Source of the DNA: Pseudomonas lini
GTDB taxonomy: Bacteria; Pseudomonadota; Gammaproteobacteria; Pseudomonadales; Pseudomonadaceae
DNA: 64,000 bases
NCBI RefSeq assembly: GCF_030812475.1
Contig: NZ_JAUSSR010000013.1
Coordinates: forward strand, 1-64,000
Reading direction: 5' to 3'
Positions 25,613-34,035 of the stretch are shown one piece after another; position 1 is the stretch's first letter; each line of letters begins with the position of its first letter. A program made the translations under genes and the position numbers. The notes beneath the pieces are model-generated. The model was not told the origin of the DNA, ran no database searches, and worked only from the letters and a program-made list of their open reading frames with translations.

Positions 25613-26299
25613 ATGGGCAAAGAGCACAAGGCCAGTATTGACGGGGATCAATGGGCGCGGTGTATGCACGATCACGGATGGTTGTGGAATGAGGCTGCCG
25701 GCAAGGGATCGGTCGAGCCTGTGACGCTGATTCTCGCCCACGGCGCCGGCGCGCCGATGGACAGTGCCTGGATGGACGACATCGCCGCACGTCTTGCTGC
25801 GCATGGCGTCAACGTGCTGCGCTTCGAGTTTCCGTATATGGCGCAGCGGCGACTTGATGGTGGCAAACGTCCACCCAACCCGGCCCCCAAATTGCTGGAA
25901 TGCTGGCGTGAGGTCTATGCCGTGGTGCGACGCCATGTCGCTGGGCGTCTGGCCATTGGCGGCAAGTCCATGGGCGGGCGCATGGCCAGTCTATTGGCGG
26001 ATGAACTGGGGGTGGATGCGCTGGTGTGTCTGGGGTATCCGTTTTATGCGGTCGGTAAACCGCAGAAGCCGCGGGTCGAGCATTTGGCCGGATTGAAGAC
26101 GCGGACGCTGATTGTTCAGGGGGAGCGGGATGCGTTGGGCAATCGTGAGGCGGTTGAGACTTACACATTGGCGCCAGGTATCGAGGTGTTGTGGCTGGTG
26201 GCGGGGGATCATGATTTGAAGCCGTTGAAGGCTTCAGGGTTTACTCATGAACAGCATCTGGCGGCAGCGGCGAGTCAGGTAGCCATGTTTCTTCTGTGA
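25613..26299 (+). CDS. Alpha/beta hydrolase, KANL3/Tex30 family
   Basis: A 228-residue cytoplasmic alpha/beta-hydrolase. Visible motifs are the oxyanion segment LAHGAGAPMDS, the nucleophile elbow GGKSMGGRM (Ser), an acid in VQGERDALG and the histidine in VAGDHDLKP. The substrate is unknown. GCGAGG precedes the ATG at 25613; a later ATG at 25664 would leave the ANR box outside the gene and begins at HDHGWLW, so the start is not certain. It is divergent from ccoN2 but no functional link to the oxidase is evident. Confidence 0.8.
   Translation: MGKEHKASIDGDQWARCMHDHGWLWNEAAGKGSVEPVTLILAHGAGAPMDSAWMDDIAARLAAHGVNVLRFEFPYMAQRRLDGGKRPPNPAPKLLECWREVYAVVRRHVAGRLAIGGKSMGGRMASLLADELGVDALVCLGYPFYAVGKPQKPRVEHLAGLKTRTLIVQGERDALGNREAVETYTLAPGIEVLWLVAGDHDLKPLKASGFTHEQHLAAAASQVAMFLL
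25638..25651 (-). promoter_or_regulatory. Perfect ANR box for ccoN2, inside the divergent hydrolase CDS
   Basis: TTGACGGGGATCAA fits the TTGAY-N4-RTCAA ANR consensus exactly. Its centre is about 128 bp before the ccoN2 start. It overlaps codons of the segment SIDGDQW of the divergent hydrolase if that gene starts at 25613. A weak -10 match (CATGCT, 25610-25615) lies at class II spacing. Confidence 0.7.
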
Positions 26300-26386
26300 G
26301 CTTTCGCTGCGCTTGGGATCCCATCGTCGGAACGCCGCCCTCGCCTCAGGTTCCGCTCGGGCCGCGCGATATAACGCGGCCCCGAA

Positions 26387-26479
26387 CTGTAGGAGCCGGC
26401 TTGCTGGCGAAGGCGGTGGCACATTCAGCAGAGGTGGTGGCTAACAGACCGCTTTCGCTGGCAAGCCAGCTCCTACAGA
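26387..26479. repeat. REP doublet
   Basis: Inverted copies of the form tgtaggagccggcttgctgg and ctggcaagccagctcctaca lie at 26387-26412 and 26451-26479 between the convergent hydrolase and LysR genes. Confidence 0.85.
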
Positions 26480-26495
26480 GGGGGCGTGCCGCTGG

Positions 26496-27425
26496 CTAGA
26501 CCTTGTCCAGCTTCTTTTCATGGGCCGTCACCTGTTGGCACAGCTCGATCATCTGCTCGCGCATCCAGCGGTTAGCCGGGTCCTGGTCGGTGCTTTCGTG
26601 CCAGTAGAGGTGGGTTTCCACCGGCGGCACGTCATTGACCGGCAGGTTTACCGAGTACAAGTCATGACGGCGGGCGAAGCGCTCCGGCACGGTCATGACC
26701 ATGTCCGTCTGCTGCAACACTTGCGAGGCCATCAGGTAATGCTGGGAGCGCAGGGCGATCTTGCGCTGGATGCCCATCTTGCCCAGCGCCAGATCGACAT
26801 GACCCAGGCCGCTGCGACGGCTGGAGATATGGATGTGGGTCAGGGAGAGGTAATCATCGAGGCTGAATTTTTCCTTGCCCGCCAGCGGATGCCCCTTGCG
26901 CATCGCACACACGTAGCGGTCTTCCATCAGCTTGACGTGGCGTACCTGCGGGTCGGTGTTGAGCGGCGCGTCGACGGCGAAGTCGAGGCGTCCGGCCGCC
27001 AGTTCCTTGGTGGTTTCGCGGCGCTTGGACAGGAAGCTCTCGATGATCACCGTGGGTGCCAGGCGACGCAGACGCTGGAACAGGGGTGGCAGGATCACCG
27101 CTTCGGTGAGGTCGGTCATGCTGATGCGGTAGGTCTTGACCGCCTGCAGCGGATTGAAGATACGGCTTTCCTGGACCGAGACCCGCAGCAGGGAGAGGGC
27201 GTTGCGTACCGGGCCGATGATGTTCTGGGCCATCGGCGTCGGGACCATGCCCTGGGCGGTGCGCACGAACAACGGGTCGTTGAAGGTCTCGCGCAGGCGG
27301 GCCAGGGCGTTGGACACGGCCGGTTGAGTGATACCGACAATCTGTCCGGCCCGGGTCAGGTTGGCTTCGGTGTAGATCGCGTCAAAGACGATGAAAAGAT
27401 TGAGGTCGACTTTGCTCAGATTCAT
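26496..27425 (-). CDS. LysR-family transcriptional regulator
   Basis: A 309-residue LysR protein with an N-terminal winged helix (LTRAGQIVGITQPAVSNALARL pattern) and a substrate-binding domain of the NodD/LeuO-like branch. It is divergent from an acyl-CoA dehydrogenase gene, with 201 bp between starts, so it probably controls that gene in response to an acyl-CoA or fatty-acid-derived ligand. The intergenic region has A/T-rich dyads such as CGATcatATATCG near 27498 that could bind it. The ligand cannot be read from the sequence. Confidence 0.88.
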   Translation of the reverse strand: MNLSKVDLNLFIVFDAIYTEANLTRAGQIVGITQPAVSNALARLRETFNDPLFVRTAQGMVPTPMAQNIIGPVRNALSLLRVSVQESRIFNPLQAVKTYRISMTDLTEAVILPPLFQRLRRLAPTVIIESFLSKRRETTKELAAGRLDFAVDAPLNTDPQVRHVKLMEDRYVCAMRKGHPLAGKEKFSLDDYLSLTHIHISSRRSGLGHVDLALGKMGIQRKIALRSQHYLMASQVLQQTDMVMTVPERFARRHDLYSVNLPVNDVPPVETHLYWHESTDQDPANRWMREQMIELCQQVTAHEKKLDKV

Positions 27426-27626
27426 GGCTGCACTCTTTTTATATGGGCGGTGTCATAGGGAGCGGTGGGTGGGTTTGGTGGCCTTGGCGATCAGTCGATC
27501 ATATATCGGTGATGAATGTTAATACACGCCGAGAATAGGCTAGGTAAATTTTAGTAGCTGTTCTAGCATCGATTGCATGACCTGAACAACTCCTCTGAAA
27601 CCCCCTGTCGAAAGGTAGAGCTGCCC

Positions 27627-28832
27627 ATGGATTTCGCTTATTCGCCCAAGGTGCAAGAACTGCGTGAGCGCGTGACCGCGTTCATGGACACCTACGTTTA
27701 TCCTGCCGAAGCCGTGTTCGAGCGCCAGGTCGCCGAGGGTGATCGCTGGCAGCCGACGGCTATCATGGAGGAGCTCAAACTCAAGGCCAAGGCTGAAGGG
27801 CTGTGGAATTTGTTTCTTCCCGAGTCCGAACTCGGTGCCGGCCTGAGCAACCTGGAATACGCGCCGCTGGCGGAAATCATGGGCCGTTCGCTGCTGGGGC
27901 CGGAACCGTTCAACTGCTCCGCGCCGGACACGGGCAACATGGAAGTACTGGTGCGTTACGCCAACGAAGAACAGAAGCAACGCTGGCTCGAACCCTTGCT
28001 GCGTGGTGATATTCGGTCGGCGTTTGCCATGACCGAACCGGACGTGGCGTCCTCCGACGCCACCAACATGGCCGCCCGCGCCGTGCGCGATGGCGACGAG
28101 TGGGTGATCAATGGCAAGAAATGGTGGACCTCCGGTGCCTGCGATCCGCGCTGCAAGATCCTGATCTTCATGGGCCTGAGCGATCCGGACGCACCGCGCC
28201 ATGCCCAGCACTCGATGATTCTGGTACCGGTGGATACCGCAGGGGTGAAAATCGTGCGCCCGTTGCCGGTCTTCGGCTACGACGACGCTCCTCACGGGCA
28301 TGCCGAAGTGCTGTTCGACAATGTCCGGGTGCCGTACGAAAACGTCCTGTTGGGTGAAGGACGCGGCTTCGAAATCGCCCAGGGTCGCCTTGGCCCTGGC
28401 CGGATCCACCACTGCATGCGTTCGATCGGCATGGCTGAGCGTGCGCTGGAACTGATGTGCAAACGCGCGGTGAACCGTACCGCGTTTGGCAAGCCCCTGG
28501 CACGCCTGGGCGGTAACATCGACAAGATCGCCGACTCGCGGATGGAGATCGACATGGCGCGCCTGCTGACTTTGAAAGCCGCGTACATGATGGACACCGT
28601 CGGCAACAAGATCGCGAAAAGCGAAATCGCGCAGATCAAGGTGGTCGCGCCGAACGTGGCCTTGCGGGTGATCGACCGGGCGATCCAGATCCATGGCGGG
28701 GCAGGGGTGTCCAACGATTTCCCTCTGGCCTACATGTACGCCATGCAACGCACCCTGCGCCTGGCCGACGGCCCGGACGAAGTGCACCGCGCGGCGATCG
28801 GCAAGTTCGAGATCGGCAAGTACGTCCGGTAG
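27627..28832 (+). CDS. Acyl-CoA dehydrogenase
   Basis: A 401-residue flavoenzyme of the acyl-CoA dehydrogenase superfamily, ACAD10/11-like in length and in motifs AMTEPDVASSDATNM (FAD/substrate binding) and QIHGGAGVSNDFPLA near the C-terminus. It would introduce the alpha-beta double bond in acyl-CoAs. The ATG at 27627 follows AAAGG; an in-frame start 54 bp earlier adds a non-conserved leader. The stop codon TAG lies inside the first unit of a 69-bp tandem repeat. It is divergent from the LysR gene. Confidence 0.9.
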   Translation: MDFAYSPKVQELRERVTAFMDTYVYPAEAVFERQVAEGDRWQPTAIMEELKLKAKAEGLWNLFLPESELGAGLSNLEYAPLAEIMGRSLLGPEPFNCSAPDTGNMEVLVRYANEEQKQRWLEPLLRGDIRSAFAMTEPDVASSDATNMAARAVRDGDEWVINGKKWWTSGACDPRCKILIFMGLSDPDAPRHAQHSMILVPVDTAGVKIVRPLPVFGYDDAPHGHAEVLFDNVRVPYENVLLGEGRGFEIAQGRLGPGRIHHCMRSIGMAERALELMCKRAVNRTAFGKPLARLGGNIDKIADSRMEIDMARLLTLKAAYMMDTVGNKIAKSEIAQIKVVAPNVALRVIDRAIQIHGGAGVSNDFPLAYMYAMQRTLRLADGPDEVHRAAIGKFEIGKYVR

Positions 28833-29104
28833 GAACAGGCTAGCTCGCGAAGGACGTCAACGATAACGCGTATTTGCTGGATAAACGCGGTGCTTATGTA
28901 GGAGCAAGCTTGCTCGCGATGGACGTCAACGATAACGCATATTTGCTGGATAAATGCGGTGCTTATGTAGGAGCAAGCTTGCTCGCGAAGGACGTCAACG
29001 ATAACGCGTATTTGCTGGATAAATGCGGTGCTTATGTAGGAGCAAGCTTGCTCGCGATGGACGTCAACGATAACGCGTGTTTACAGGTTAAACGCCGCGT
29101 TTCT
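28829..29104. repeat. Four-copy 69-bp tandem array built on a REP unit
   Basis: Units start at 28829, 28898, 28967 and 29036, exactly 69 bp apart. Each begins with gtaggagcaagcttgctcgc, continues with ggacgtcaacgataacgc and ends with a gcggtgcttat segment. Units two and three are nearly identical; the first has a diverged REP head and the fourth loses similarity after the first 42 bp. An inverted REP copy (about 29108-29140) closes the region. The first unit contains the stop codon of the acyl-CoA dehydrogenase gene. Confidence 0.93.
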
Positions 29105-29168
29105 TGAGCCCATCGCGAGCAAGCTCGCTCCCACAAAGGTCGGTTTTACATCAAAAACCGATGGTTTG

Positions 29169-29975
29169 TCAGTCGACCACCGGCAGCCCATAGAACGCCC
29201 GCGCACACGCAGTGCTATGAGCCGCCAGGTCTTCCTCGCTTTCCCCACGATGCAGCGCCACTTCGCGCAACACTTCGGTGAGGTACGCAGGCTCGTTGCG
29301 CCCGTTTTTCGGCTTGGGCCGCAGACTGCGCGGTAACAGGTACGGCGCATCGCTCTCGAGCATCAACCGCCCGCGCTTGATTTCCTTCACCAACGGATGC
29401 AGGTGTGTCCCCCGGCGCTCGTCGCAAATCCAGCCGGTGATGCCGATGTGCAAATCCAGATCCAGGTAGCTGAACAGCGCCTTTTTCTCGCCGGTGAAGC
29501 AATGCACCACCGCGGCGGGCAACCGATCACGGTAATCACGCAGGATCTCCAGCAAGCGCTGGCTGGCATCGCGTTCGTGGAGAAACACTGGCATTTGCAG
29601 CTCGACCGCCATTGCGAGATGCTCTTCGAGGACTTTTTCCTGCTGCGGGCGTGGTGAGAAATCGCGATTGAAATCCAGTCCGCATTCACCCACGGCCACC
29701 ACATTCGGCTCCTTGAGCAAACTGCGTAGTTGTCGCTCGCTGTCGGCGTTCCAGTCACTGGCCGAATGAGGATGAACACCGGCGGTGGCGAACAGCCGTT
29801 GCGCCGTTTCATCCAGCTGGCGACACAGCTCCAGCGCCTGTTCGCTGCCCTCGACACTGGTACCGGTAAGCACCAACTGGCATACGCCGGCAGCGTAGGC
29901 TCGGTCGAGTACCGCCTGGTGCTTGTCGGCGAAACAGGGGTTGGTCAGGTTGACGCCGATATCGATGAGTTGCAT
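29169..29975 (-). CDS. tatD: TatD family metal-dependent hydrolase/DNase
   Basis: A 268-residue TIM-barrel hydrolase closest in pattern to E. coli TatD itself: N-terminus MQLIDIGVNLTNPCF, then GVHPHSAS, GECGLDFNRDF, HCFTGEKKA and ESDAPYLLPR, which carry the metal ligands. The family shows 3'-5' DNase activity. The ATG at 29975 matches the family start; six upstream codons are not conserved. It stands alone, with repeats downstream and a lytic transglycosylase gene diverging from it. Confidence 0.92.
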   Translation of the reverse strand: MQLIDIGVNLTNPCFADKHQAVLDRAYAAGVCQLVLTGTSVEGSEQALELCRQLDETAQRLFATAGVHPHSASDWNADSERQLRSLLKEPNVVAVGECGLDFNRDFSPRPQQEKVLEEHLAMAVELQMPVFLHERDASQRLLEILRDYRDRLPAAVVHCFTGEKKALFSYLDLDLHIGITGWICDERRGTHLHPLVKEIKRGRLMLESDAPYLLPRSLRPKPKNGRNEPAYLTEVLREVALHRGESEEDLAAHSTACARAFYGLPVVD

Positions 29976-30203
29976 GGTGCTACCTCGGACCATTGGCCGG
30001 AAAGCATATCAGAGCTGCACATTTATAAGAAAAACCAAGAACTACAACGGGTTATTGCTGTCTCTTGAGGCCGAGAGACAAGTCCGGTTGGTCAATGTGC
30101 CATCACTGTGCCGGTTTTCGGTACTTTGTCAGCGCTCAGGGCGCTCTGTTTCTGTCGCTCGATTTCATAAAACGATCGACCCGGTATTCTTCGCGGAGAG
30201 CGG

Positions 30204-31622
30204 ATGATTCGTCCCTCGGTTTTGCTACTGCTGTGTTGTTCGTTGCTGCTGCCGATGCCTGCGCTTGCGCGCCTGGCCGGGCCGCTGCAAGCCGTGCCGG
30301 CAGCCAAGGTCCGCGATCTGGCGGATATCCGCAGCAGCCGGGTGCTGAAGGTGCTGGTCAATCAGAGCCGCAACAGCTCCGGCGAAGTCCAGGGCCAGTC
30401 CATTGGCGTTGAATACCATCGCCTGCGCGCCTTCGAGCAATACCTCAACGGTCACGCCCGAGACGGTCAGGAAATCACCCTCAAGATCATTCCCAAAGCC
30501 AAGGATCAATTGCTCGGTGCGCTGCAGCGTGGCGAAGGGGATCTGGTGGCGCCCGGGGAACTGCTTGAGCTGCGACCCGGCTACGCCGTCAGCACCAGTG
30601 CGCCCGTTTCGAGCAACGTCCCGTTGCTGCTGGTCGGTATCAAGGGCGAGCGACGCTACACCCGTCTTGAACAACTCTCGGGCAAAACCGTGGCGCTGCC
30701 CACCGGCAGCGCCGCCGGCGATGCGGTCAGTCAGATCAATCAAAAGCTGACGCTGCGCAAACTGGCGCCGGTGAAGATCGAATGGGTCGATCCCAGTCTG
30801 GCGGTCGAGGATGTGCTGGAGATGGTCCAGGGCGGGATTTTTCACCTGACTATCGTCGAACAACCGATTGCCGAGCGCTGGGGCAAGATCCTGCCCAAGT
30901 TGCGTTTTGATCGGCAGGTGCTGATCAGCGAGCCGGGCGAAGAGTTCTGGTTCGTACGTCGCGATGCGTCGATGTTGCGCGCGAGCATCGATCGCTTCCT
31001 GACCGGCTACAAGAAACCATCGGACCAGGACGCCGCGTTCCTGCGGACCTATCGACGTTCGTATCGGGTGCACTATCCCTTGGCCAGGGCGGATCGACAG
31101 CGCCTGGAAAAACTTCGGCCGGTGCTGCAGAAGCACGCTGATGCCCAAGGCATGGACTGGCTGAACCTGGCGGCGCTGGCCTTCAAGGAGTCGTCCCTGC
31201 AACCCAATGCCCGCAGCGGCAGCGGCCCCACCGGCTTGATGCAGATAACCCCCTCCGCGGCCCAGCGGGTGGGGGTCAACAATATTCAGAATCTCGATGC
31301 GAATGTGCAGGCGGGGGCCAAGTACCTGGCATTGATCCGTCGCAAATTCTTTTCCAGCCCCAAGCTCAACGAACGCGAGCGCATGGCGTTTGTGCTGGCG
31401 GCGTACAACATGGGGCCGGAGCGCGTGCAAGGTATGCGTGCCGAGGCGCGTCGCCGGGGCTTGAATCCCAATCAGTGGTTTTTCCAGGTGGAACGCATCG
31501 CCATGGAGCAGGTGGGAATGGGCGCCGTCAGCTATGTTAATAGCGTGAACAAATATTACCTGGCGTTCGATCGGGAGCGGGAGTCGTTGGAGCCCGGGCA
31601 GAAGGTTGTCTCGCGCAAGTGA
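30204..31622 (+). CDS. MltF-like periplasmic lytic transglycosylase
   Basis: A 472-residue secreted protein. A signal peptide (residues 1-22, ending ALA) precedes a bacterial solute-binding-type domain (about 45-290) and a C-terminal SLT domain with catalytic Glu329 in LAFKESSLQP and the motifs GPTGLMQITP and AAYNMGPERVQ. This two-domain layout is that of MltF, which cleaves peptidoglycan glycan strands and is controlled by its regulatory domain. There is no lipobox, so it is probably soluble or peripherally attached. Nearby genes do not suggest a specific pathway. Confidence 0.88.
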   Translation: MIRPSVLLLLCCSLLLPMPALARLAGPLQAVPAAKVRDLADIRSSRVLKVLVNQSRNSSGEVQGQSIGVEYHRLRAFEQYLNGHARDGQEITLKIIPKAKDQLLGALQRGEGDLVAPGELLELRPGYAVSTSAPVSSNVPLLLVGIKGERRYTRLEQLSGKTVALPTGSAAGDAVSQINQKLTLRKLAPVKIEWVDPSLAVEDVLEMVQGGIFHLTIVEQPIAERWGKILPKLRFDRQVLISEPGEEFWFVRRDASMLRASIDRFLTGYKKPSDQDAAFLRTYRRSYRVHYPLARADRQRLEKLRPVLQKHADAQGMDWLNLAALAFKESSLQPNARSGSGPTGLMQITPSAAQRVGVNNIQNLDANVQAGAKYLALIRRKFFSSPKLNERERMAFVLAAYNMGPERVQGMRAEARRRGLNPNQWFFQVERIAMEQVGMGAVSYVNSVNKYYLAFDRERESLEPGQKVVSRK

Positions 31623-31727
31623 TCGAATAAACTGATTGTTATGGCGGGTTTTTTGCGCTTTTAACATGATATTTACTGATTAATATAGCGGCCAACCCAC
31701 ACTCAATCCCAGAATGGATGACACAAC

Positions 31728-32162
31728 ATGAGCACACTGATCAACAAGGTACTGTTCACCCGCGCCGGCTATGGCCTGACTGTGCTGCGAATTTTCGTTG
31801 GCATCATTTTCGCGGCCCACGGTTCGCAGAAATTGTTCGGTGCGTTCGGTGGTTATGGTCTGGCGGGCACGGCGCAGTACATGGAGAGCATCGGCCTGAC
31901 GCCAGGCTATGTGATGGCGACGCTGGCGGGTGGGACCGAGTTCTTCGGCGGCCTGGCTTTGATCATCGGCCTGCTGGCACGCCCGGCTGCGTTGGGTCTG
32001 ACCTTTCTTTCGCTGGTTGCGATTTTCACTGTGCATATTGGCAATGGGTTGTTCATGGCCAACAACGGGTATGAGTTCGCTTTGGCGCTGCTTGGCGGCA
32101 GCATTGCGGTGTTGATCGAAGGTGCGGGCAAACTGTCGGTTGACCGTGCCATCGCGGGTTGA
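31728..32162 (+). CDS. DoxX family membrane protein
   Basis: A 144-residue four-helix membrane protein. The first helix region contains the family segment LRIFVGIIFAAHGSQKLFG, and glycine-rich helices follow. DoxX proteins have been linked to redox or quinone-related membrane functions, but the specific role here is unknown. It appears monocistronic and is followed by the inverted-repeat element. Confidence 0.85.
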   Translation: MSTLINKVLFTRAGYGLTVLRIFVGIIFAAHGSQKLFGAFGGYGLAGTAQYMESIGLTPGYVMATLAGGTEFFGGLALIIGLLARPAALGLTFLSLVAIFTVHIGNGLFMANNGYEFALALLGGSIAVLIEGAGKLSVDRAIAG

Positions 32163-32201
32163 CGGTCGGTGGCCTGGTAGCCGACCGGGGTTTTTGATGG
32201 T

Positions 32202-32924
32202 GTACATATCCGTTTCTGCGGTAACGGCTACTTAGGGTTTCGCCCTTACGGCGACTCACTTTTTTTTCAAACGCCAAAAAAAAGTAAGCAAAAAAAGGCT
32301 CGCCCCGGCGTCCGGCCCCTCGCTAAGGCTCGGCGTTCCTTCGCTCCGGTATTCATCCGGGGACACTGCCCTCCGGTCTGCTTCGCTACGACCTACATGC
32401 AGCGTGTTCGACTGCGTCGAACGGCGCTGCGCGCCACTCCCCGGATGAACACCTCCACTCAGCCTCCCGAAGGGGCGGGTGGATCAAGATCAAGATCAAA
32501 AGCCACAGCCACAGCCACAGCAATGGCAACAGCAACGGAAATGGCAACGGCAACGGCAAAATCAACAGCTTCGCGAGCAGGCTCGCTCCCACATGGATTG
32601 GCGTACAGCTTTCGCTTTTCACCACTCAACAGGCCGAGCGTTAGCTCGCCTGCAGCTTTTGATCTTGATGCACCGCCCCCTCGAGAGGCCGAGTGGAGGT
32701 TCTGCGTAGTGGGCAACCCGGCATGGATGCCGGGTTAGCCGCCCCCGGCCATGGATGGCCGATGGCGGCGGGCCCACGGAGTAGGACCGGAGCGAGGGCA
32801 TGCCGAGCCTAGGCGAGGCACCGAACGAAAGGGGCAAGAGCCCTTGGTTACTTGGGGCTTTTCCAAGTGACCCGCCGTAAGGGCGGAACCCTAAGTAGCC
32901 GTTACCGCAGAAACGGATATGTAC
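32202..32924. repeat. 723-bp element with 60-bp terminal inverted repeats and hexamer-rich core
   Basis: The ends (32202-32261 and 32865-32924) are inverted copies with only three mismatches, starting GTACATATCCGTTTCTGCGG. A second, more diverged inverted match (CTCGCTAAGGCTCGGC-type, near 32322 and 32805) extends the arms inward. The core near 32478-32570 is made of imperfect hexamers such as gatcaa, ccacag and aacggc and includes a half REP. No transposase or credible ORF is present; frames open here read low-complexity Q/P/R peptides. Confidence 0.85.
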
Positions 32925-32986
32925 TCCAACCACTCAGACACAACAACAAGCCCCATCGCACAGCCCGTTTTTGTTGCGCGTCATTC

Positions 32987-33016
32987 TTGACACTGTCCGG
33001 TCAGCTTCTCTAGGAT
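32987..33016 (+). promoter_or_regulatory. Sigma-70-type promoter
   Basis: A consensus -35 TTGACA (32987-32992) and -10 TAGGAT (33011-33016) are separated by 18 bp. Transcription would start near 33023 and run into the gene at 33177 through a leader of about 155 nt. Confidence 0.6.
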
Positions 33017-33023
33017 GCTGCTC

Positions 33024-33113
33024 ATGCGCCGATTTAAACAGCTACTTGCGGGGCGCCAGGTAACTCATCCAGTTGCCGACAGAAGCTTGCAGCACGCTTC
33101 GAAATACCGCTAA
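33024..33113 (+). CDS. Possible 29-residue upstream ORF
   Basis: An ATG immediately at the predicted transcription start opens a frame of 29 codons beginning MRRFKQLLAGRQ and ending at TAA 33111-33113. It is basic and unrecognised. There is AGGAT upstream but partly before the predicted start of transcription, so translation might be leaderless or absent. It could be a leader peptide for the gene at 33177 or chance. Confidence 0.25.
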   Translation: MRRFKQLLAGRQVTHPVADRSLQHASKYR

Positions 33114-33176
33114 AGCGCTGGTTCGGTGTTGCCTCTCACCTGCCATGCAGACTTTTTGAGGCAGAGACACGACACG

Positions 33177-33485
33177 ATGAATGCACTAAGCCCCGTTATA
33201 CGCCCCGCGCCGATCACGGCCCATCTGACCCAGCGCAATCCAAAAATCCTGCTTGGCGGAAAACATCAACCGACGCTCCTGCGCTATCTCGATGGCTGGC
33301 CACGCCGCACCGGCGGACCTGCAGCCTTCCTGATCCAGTTCGTCGAAGACGGAGAGTCCCTGGCCCGATTTGCCAGCGACAGCTTTGATCTGGCGGTGAT
33401 TCAATCGCCCAGCGTCGAAGAGGCTCCAGAAGTGATCAGGCAACTGACCCGCGTTGCGCGACAAGGGCTGATTACCCGCCGCTGA
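33177..33485 (+). CDS. Small protein of unknown function, methyltransferase-like tail
   Basis: A 102-residue protein, not recognised with certainty. Its second half (FASDSFDLAVIQSPSVEEAP followed by a QLTRVARQGLI segment) reads like the post-motif-I to motif-IV part of a class I methyltransferase, but no SAM-binding glycine loop is present, so it is not an active enzyme of that type on its face. The ATG at 33177 is preferred to an upstream frame start because the 17 codons before it look like leader RNA. It is convergent with greB. Confidence 0.55.
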   Translation: MNALSPVIRPAPITAHLTQRNPKILLGGKHQPTLLRYLDGWPRRTGGPAAFLIQFVEDGESLARFASDSFDLAVIQSPSVEEAPEVIRQLTRVARQGLITRR

Positions 33486-33503
33486 GGTTCAGCGCACTGC
33501 GAC

Positions 33504-34001
33504 TCAGGGATAGTCGATCGCCACGATGTACACACACTGCTCGCCGGTAGGCGTCTGGACCCGAACTTCCGCATCCAGGGCCTTGCCGATCAGGGCGCGG
33601 GCCAGCGGTGAATCGATACTGATCAGGCCCAGCTTCAAGTCCAGCTCATCCGGGCCAACGATGCGATAGCGCGACGCTTTGCCGTCCTCGTCTTCAATGG
33701 TGACCCAGGCGCCAAAATAAACCTTGTTCGGATCGCTCGGTTTTTCGCTGACCACCTTGAGCGCTTCCAGGCGCTTGGTGAGAAAGCGCACGCGACTGTC
33801 GATCTCGCGCAGCATTTTCTTGCCGTAAGTGTACTCGGCGTTCTCCGAGCGATCCCCCTGGGCCGCGGCCTCGCTGACCGACTGGGTGACCTGCGGGCGG
33901 CGCACATGCCAGAGTTCATGGAACTCGGCCCGCATCCGCGCTTCACCCTCGGGGGTGATCAGCGCAGTGCCAGCGGTGCGTGGAGGGCGATATCGGCTCA
34001 T
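33504..34001 (-). CDS. greB: Transcript cleavage factor GreB
   Basis: A 165-residue Gre factor. The N-terminal coiled coil carries the catalytic acidic tip region (AAAQGDRSENAEYTYGKK), and the C-terminal FKBP-like domain has VGPDELDLKLGLISIDSPLA and ends with a GreB-type tail. It rescues backtracked RNA polymerase. The PSDPNKVYFGAWV loop is typical of GreB rather than GreA. It is the last gene in a minus-strand run with the ABC transporter genes, separated by 34 bp. Confidence 0.93.
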   Translation of the reverse strand: MSRYRPPRTAGTALITPEGEARMRAEFHELWHVRRPQVTQSVSEAAAQGDRSENAEYTYGKKMLREIDSRVRFLTKRLEALKVVSEKPSDPNKVYFGAWVTIEDEDGKASRYRIVGPDELDLKLGLISIDSPLARALIGKALDAEVRVQTPTGEQCVYIVAIDYP

Positions 34002-34035
34002 GGCAATTTCTTGTGGTAGAGAAGGCTTGAGTCTA

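Noticed and set aside
28829..29104. Possible CRISPR array
   Set aside because: Units are contiguous 69-bp copies with no unique spacers and no cas genes nearby.
28874..29107. 77-codon frame made of three near-identical repeats
   Set aside because: Created by the 69-bp tandem REP array (period divisible by three); no ribosome site or protein character.
32397..32738. Low-complexity Q/T/A-rich frames in the inverted-repeat element
   Set aside because: Open because of hexamer repeats; frames exist on both strands and all are low complexity.
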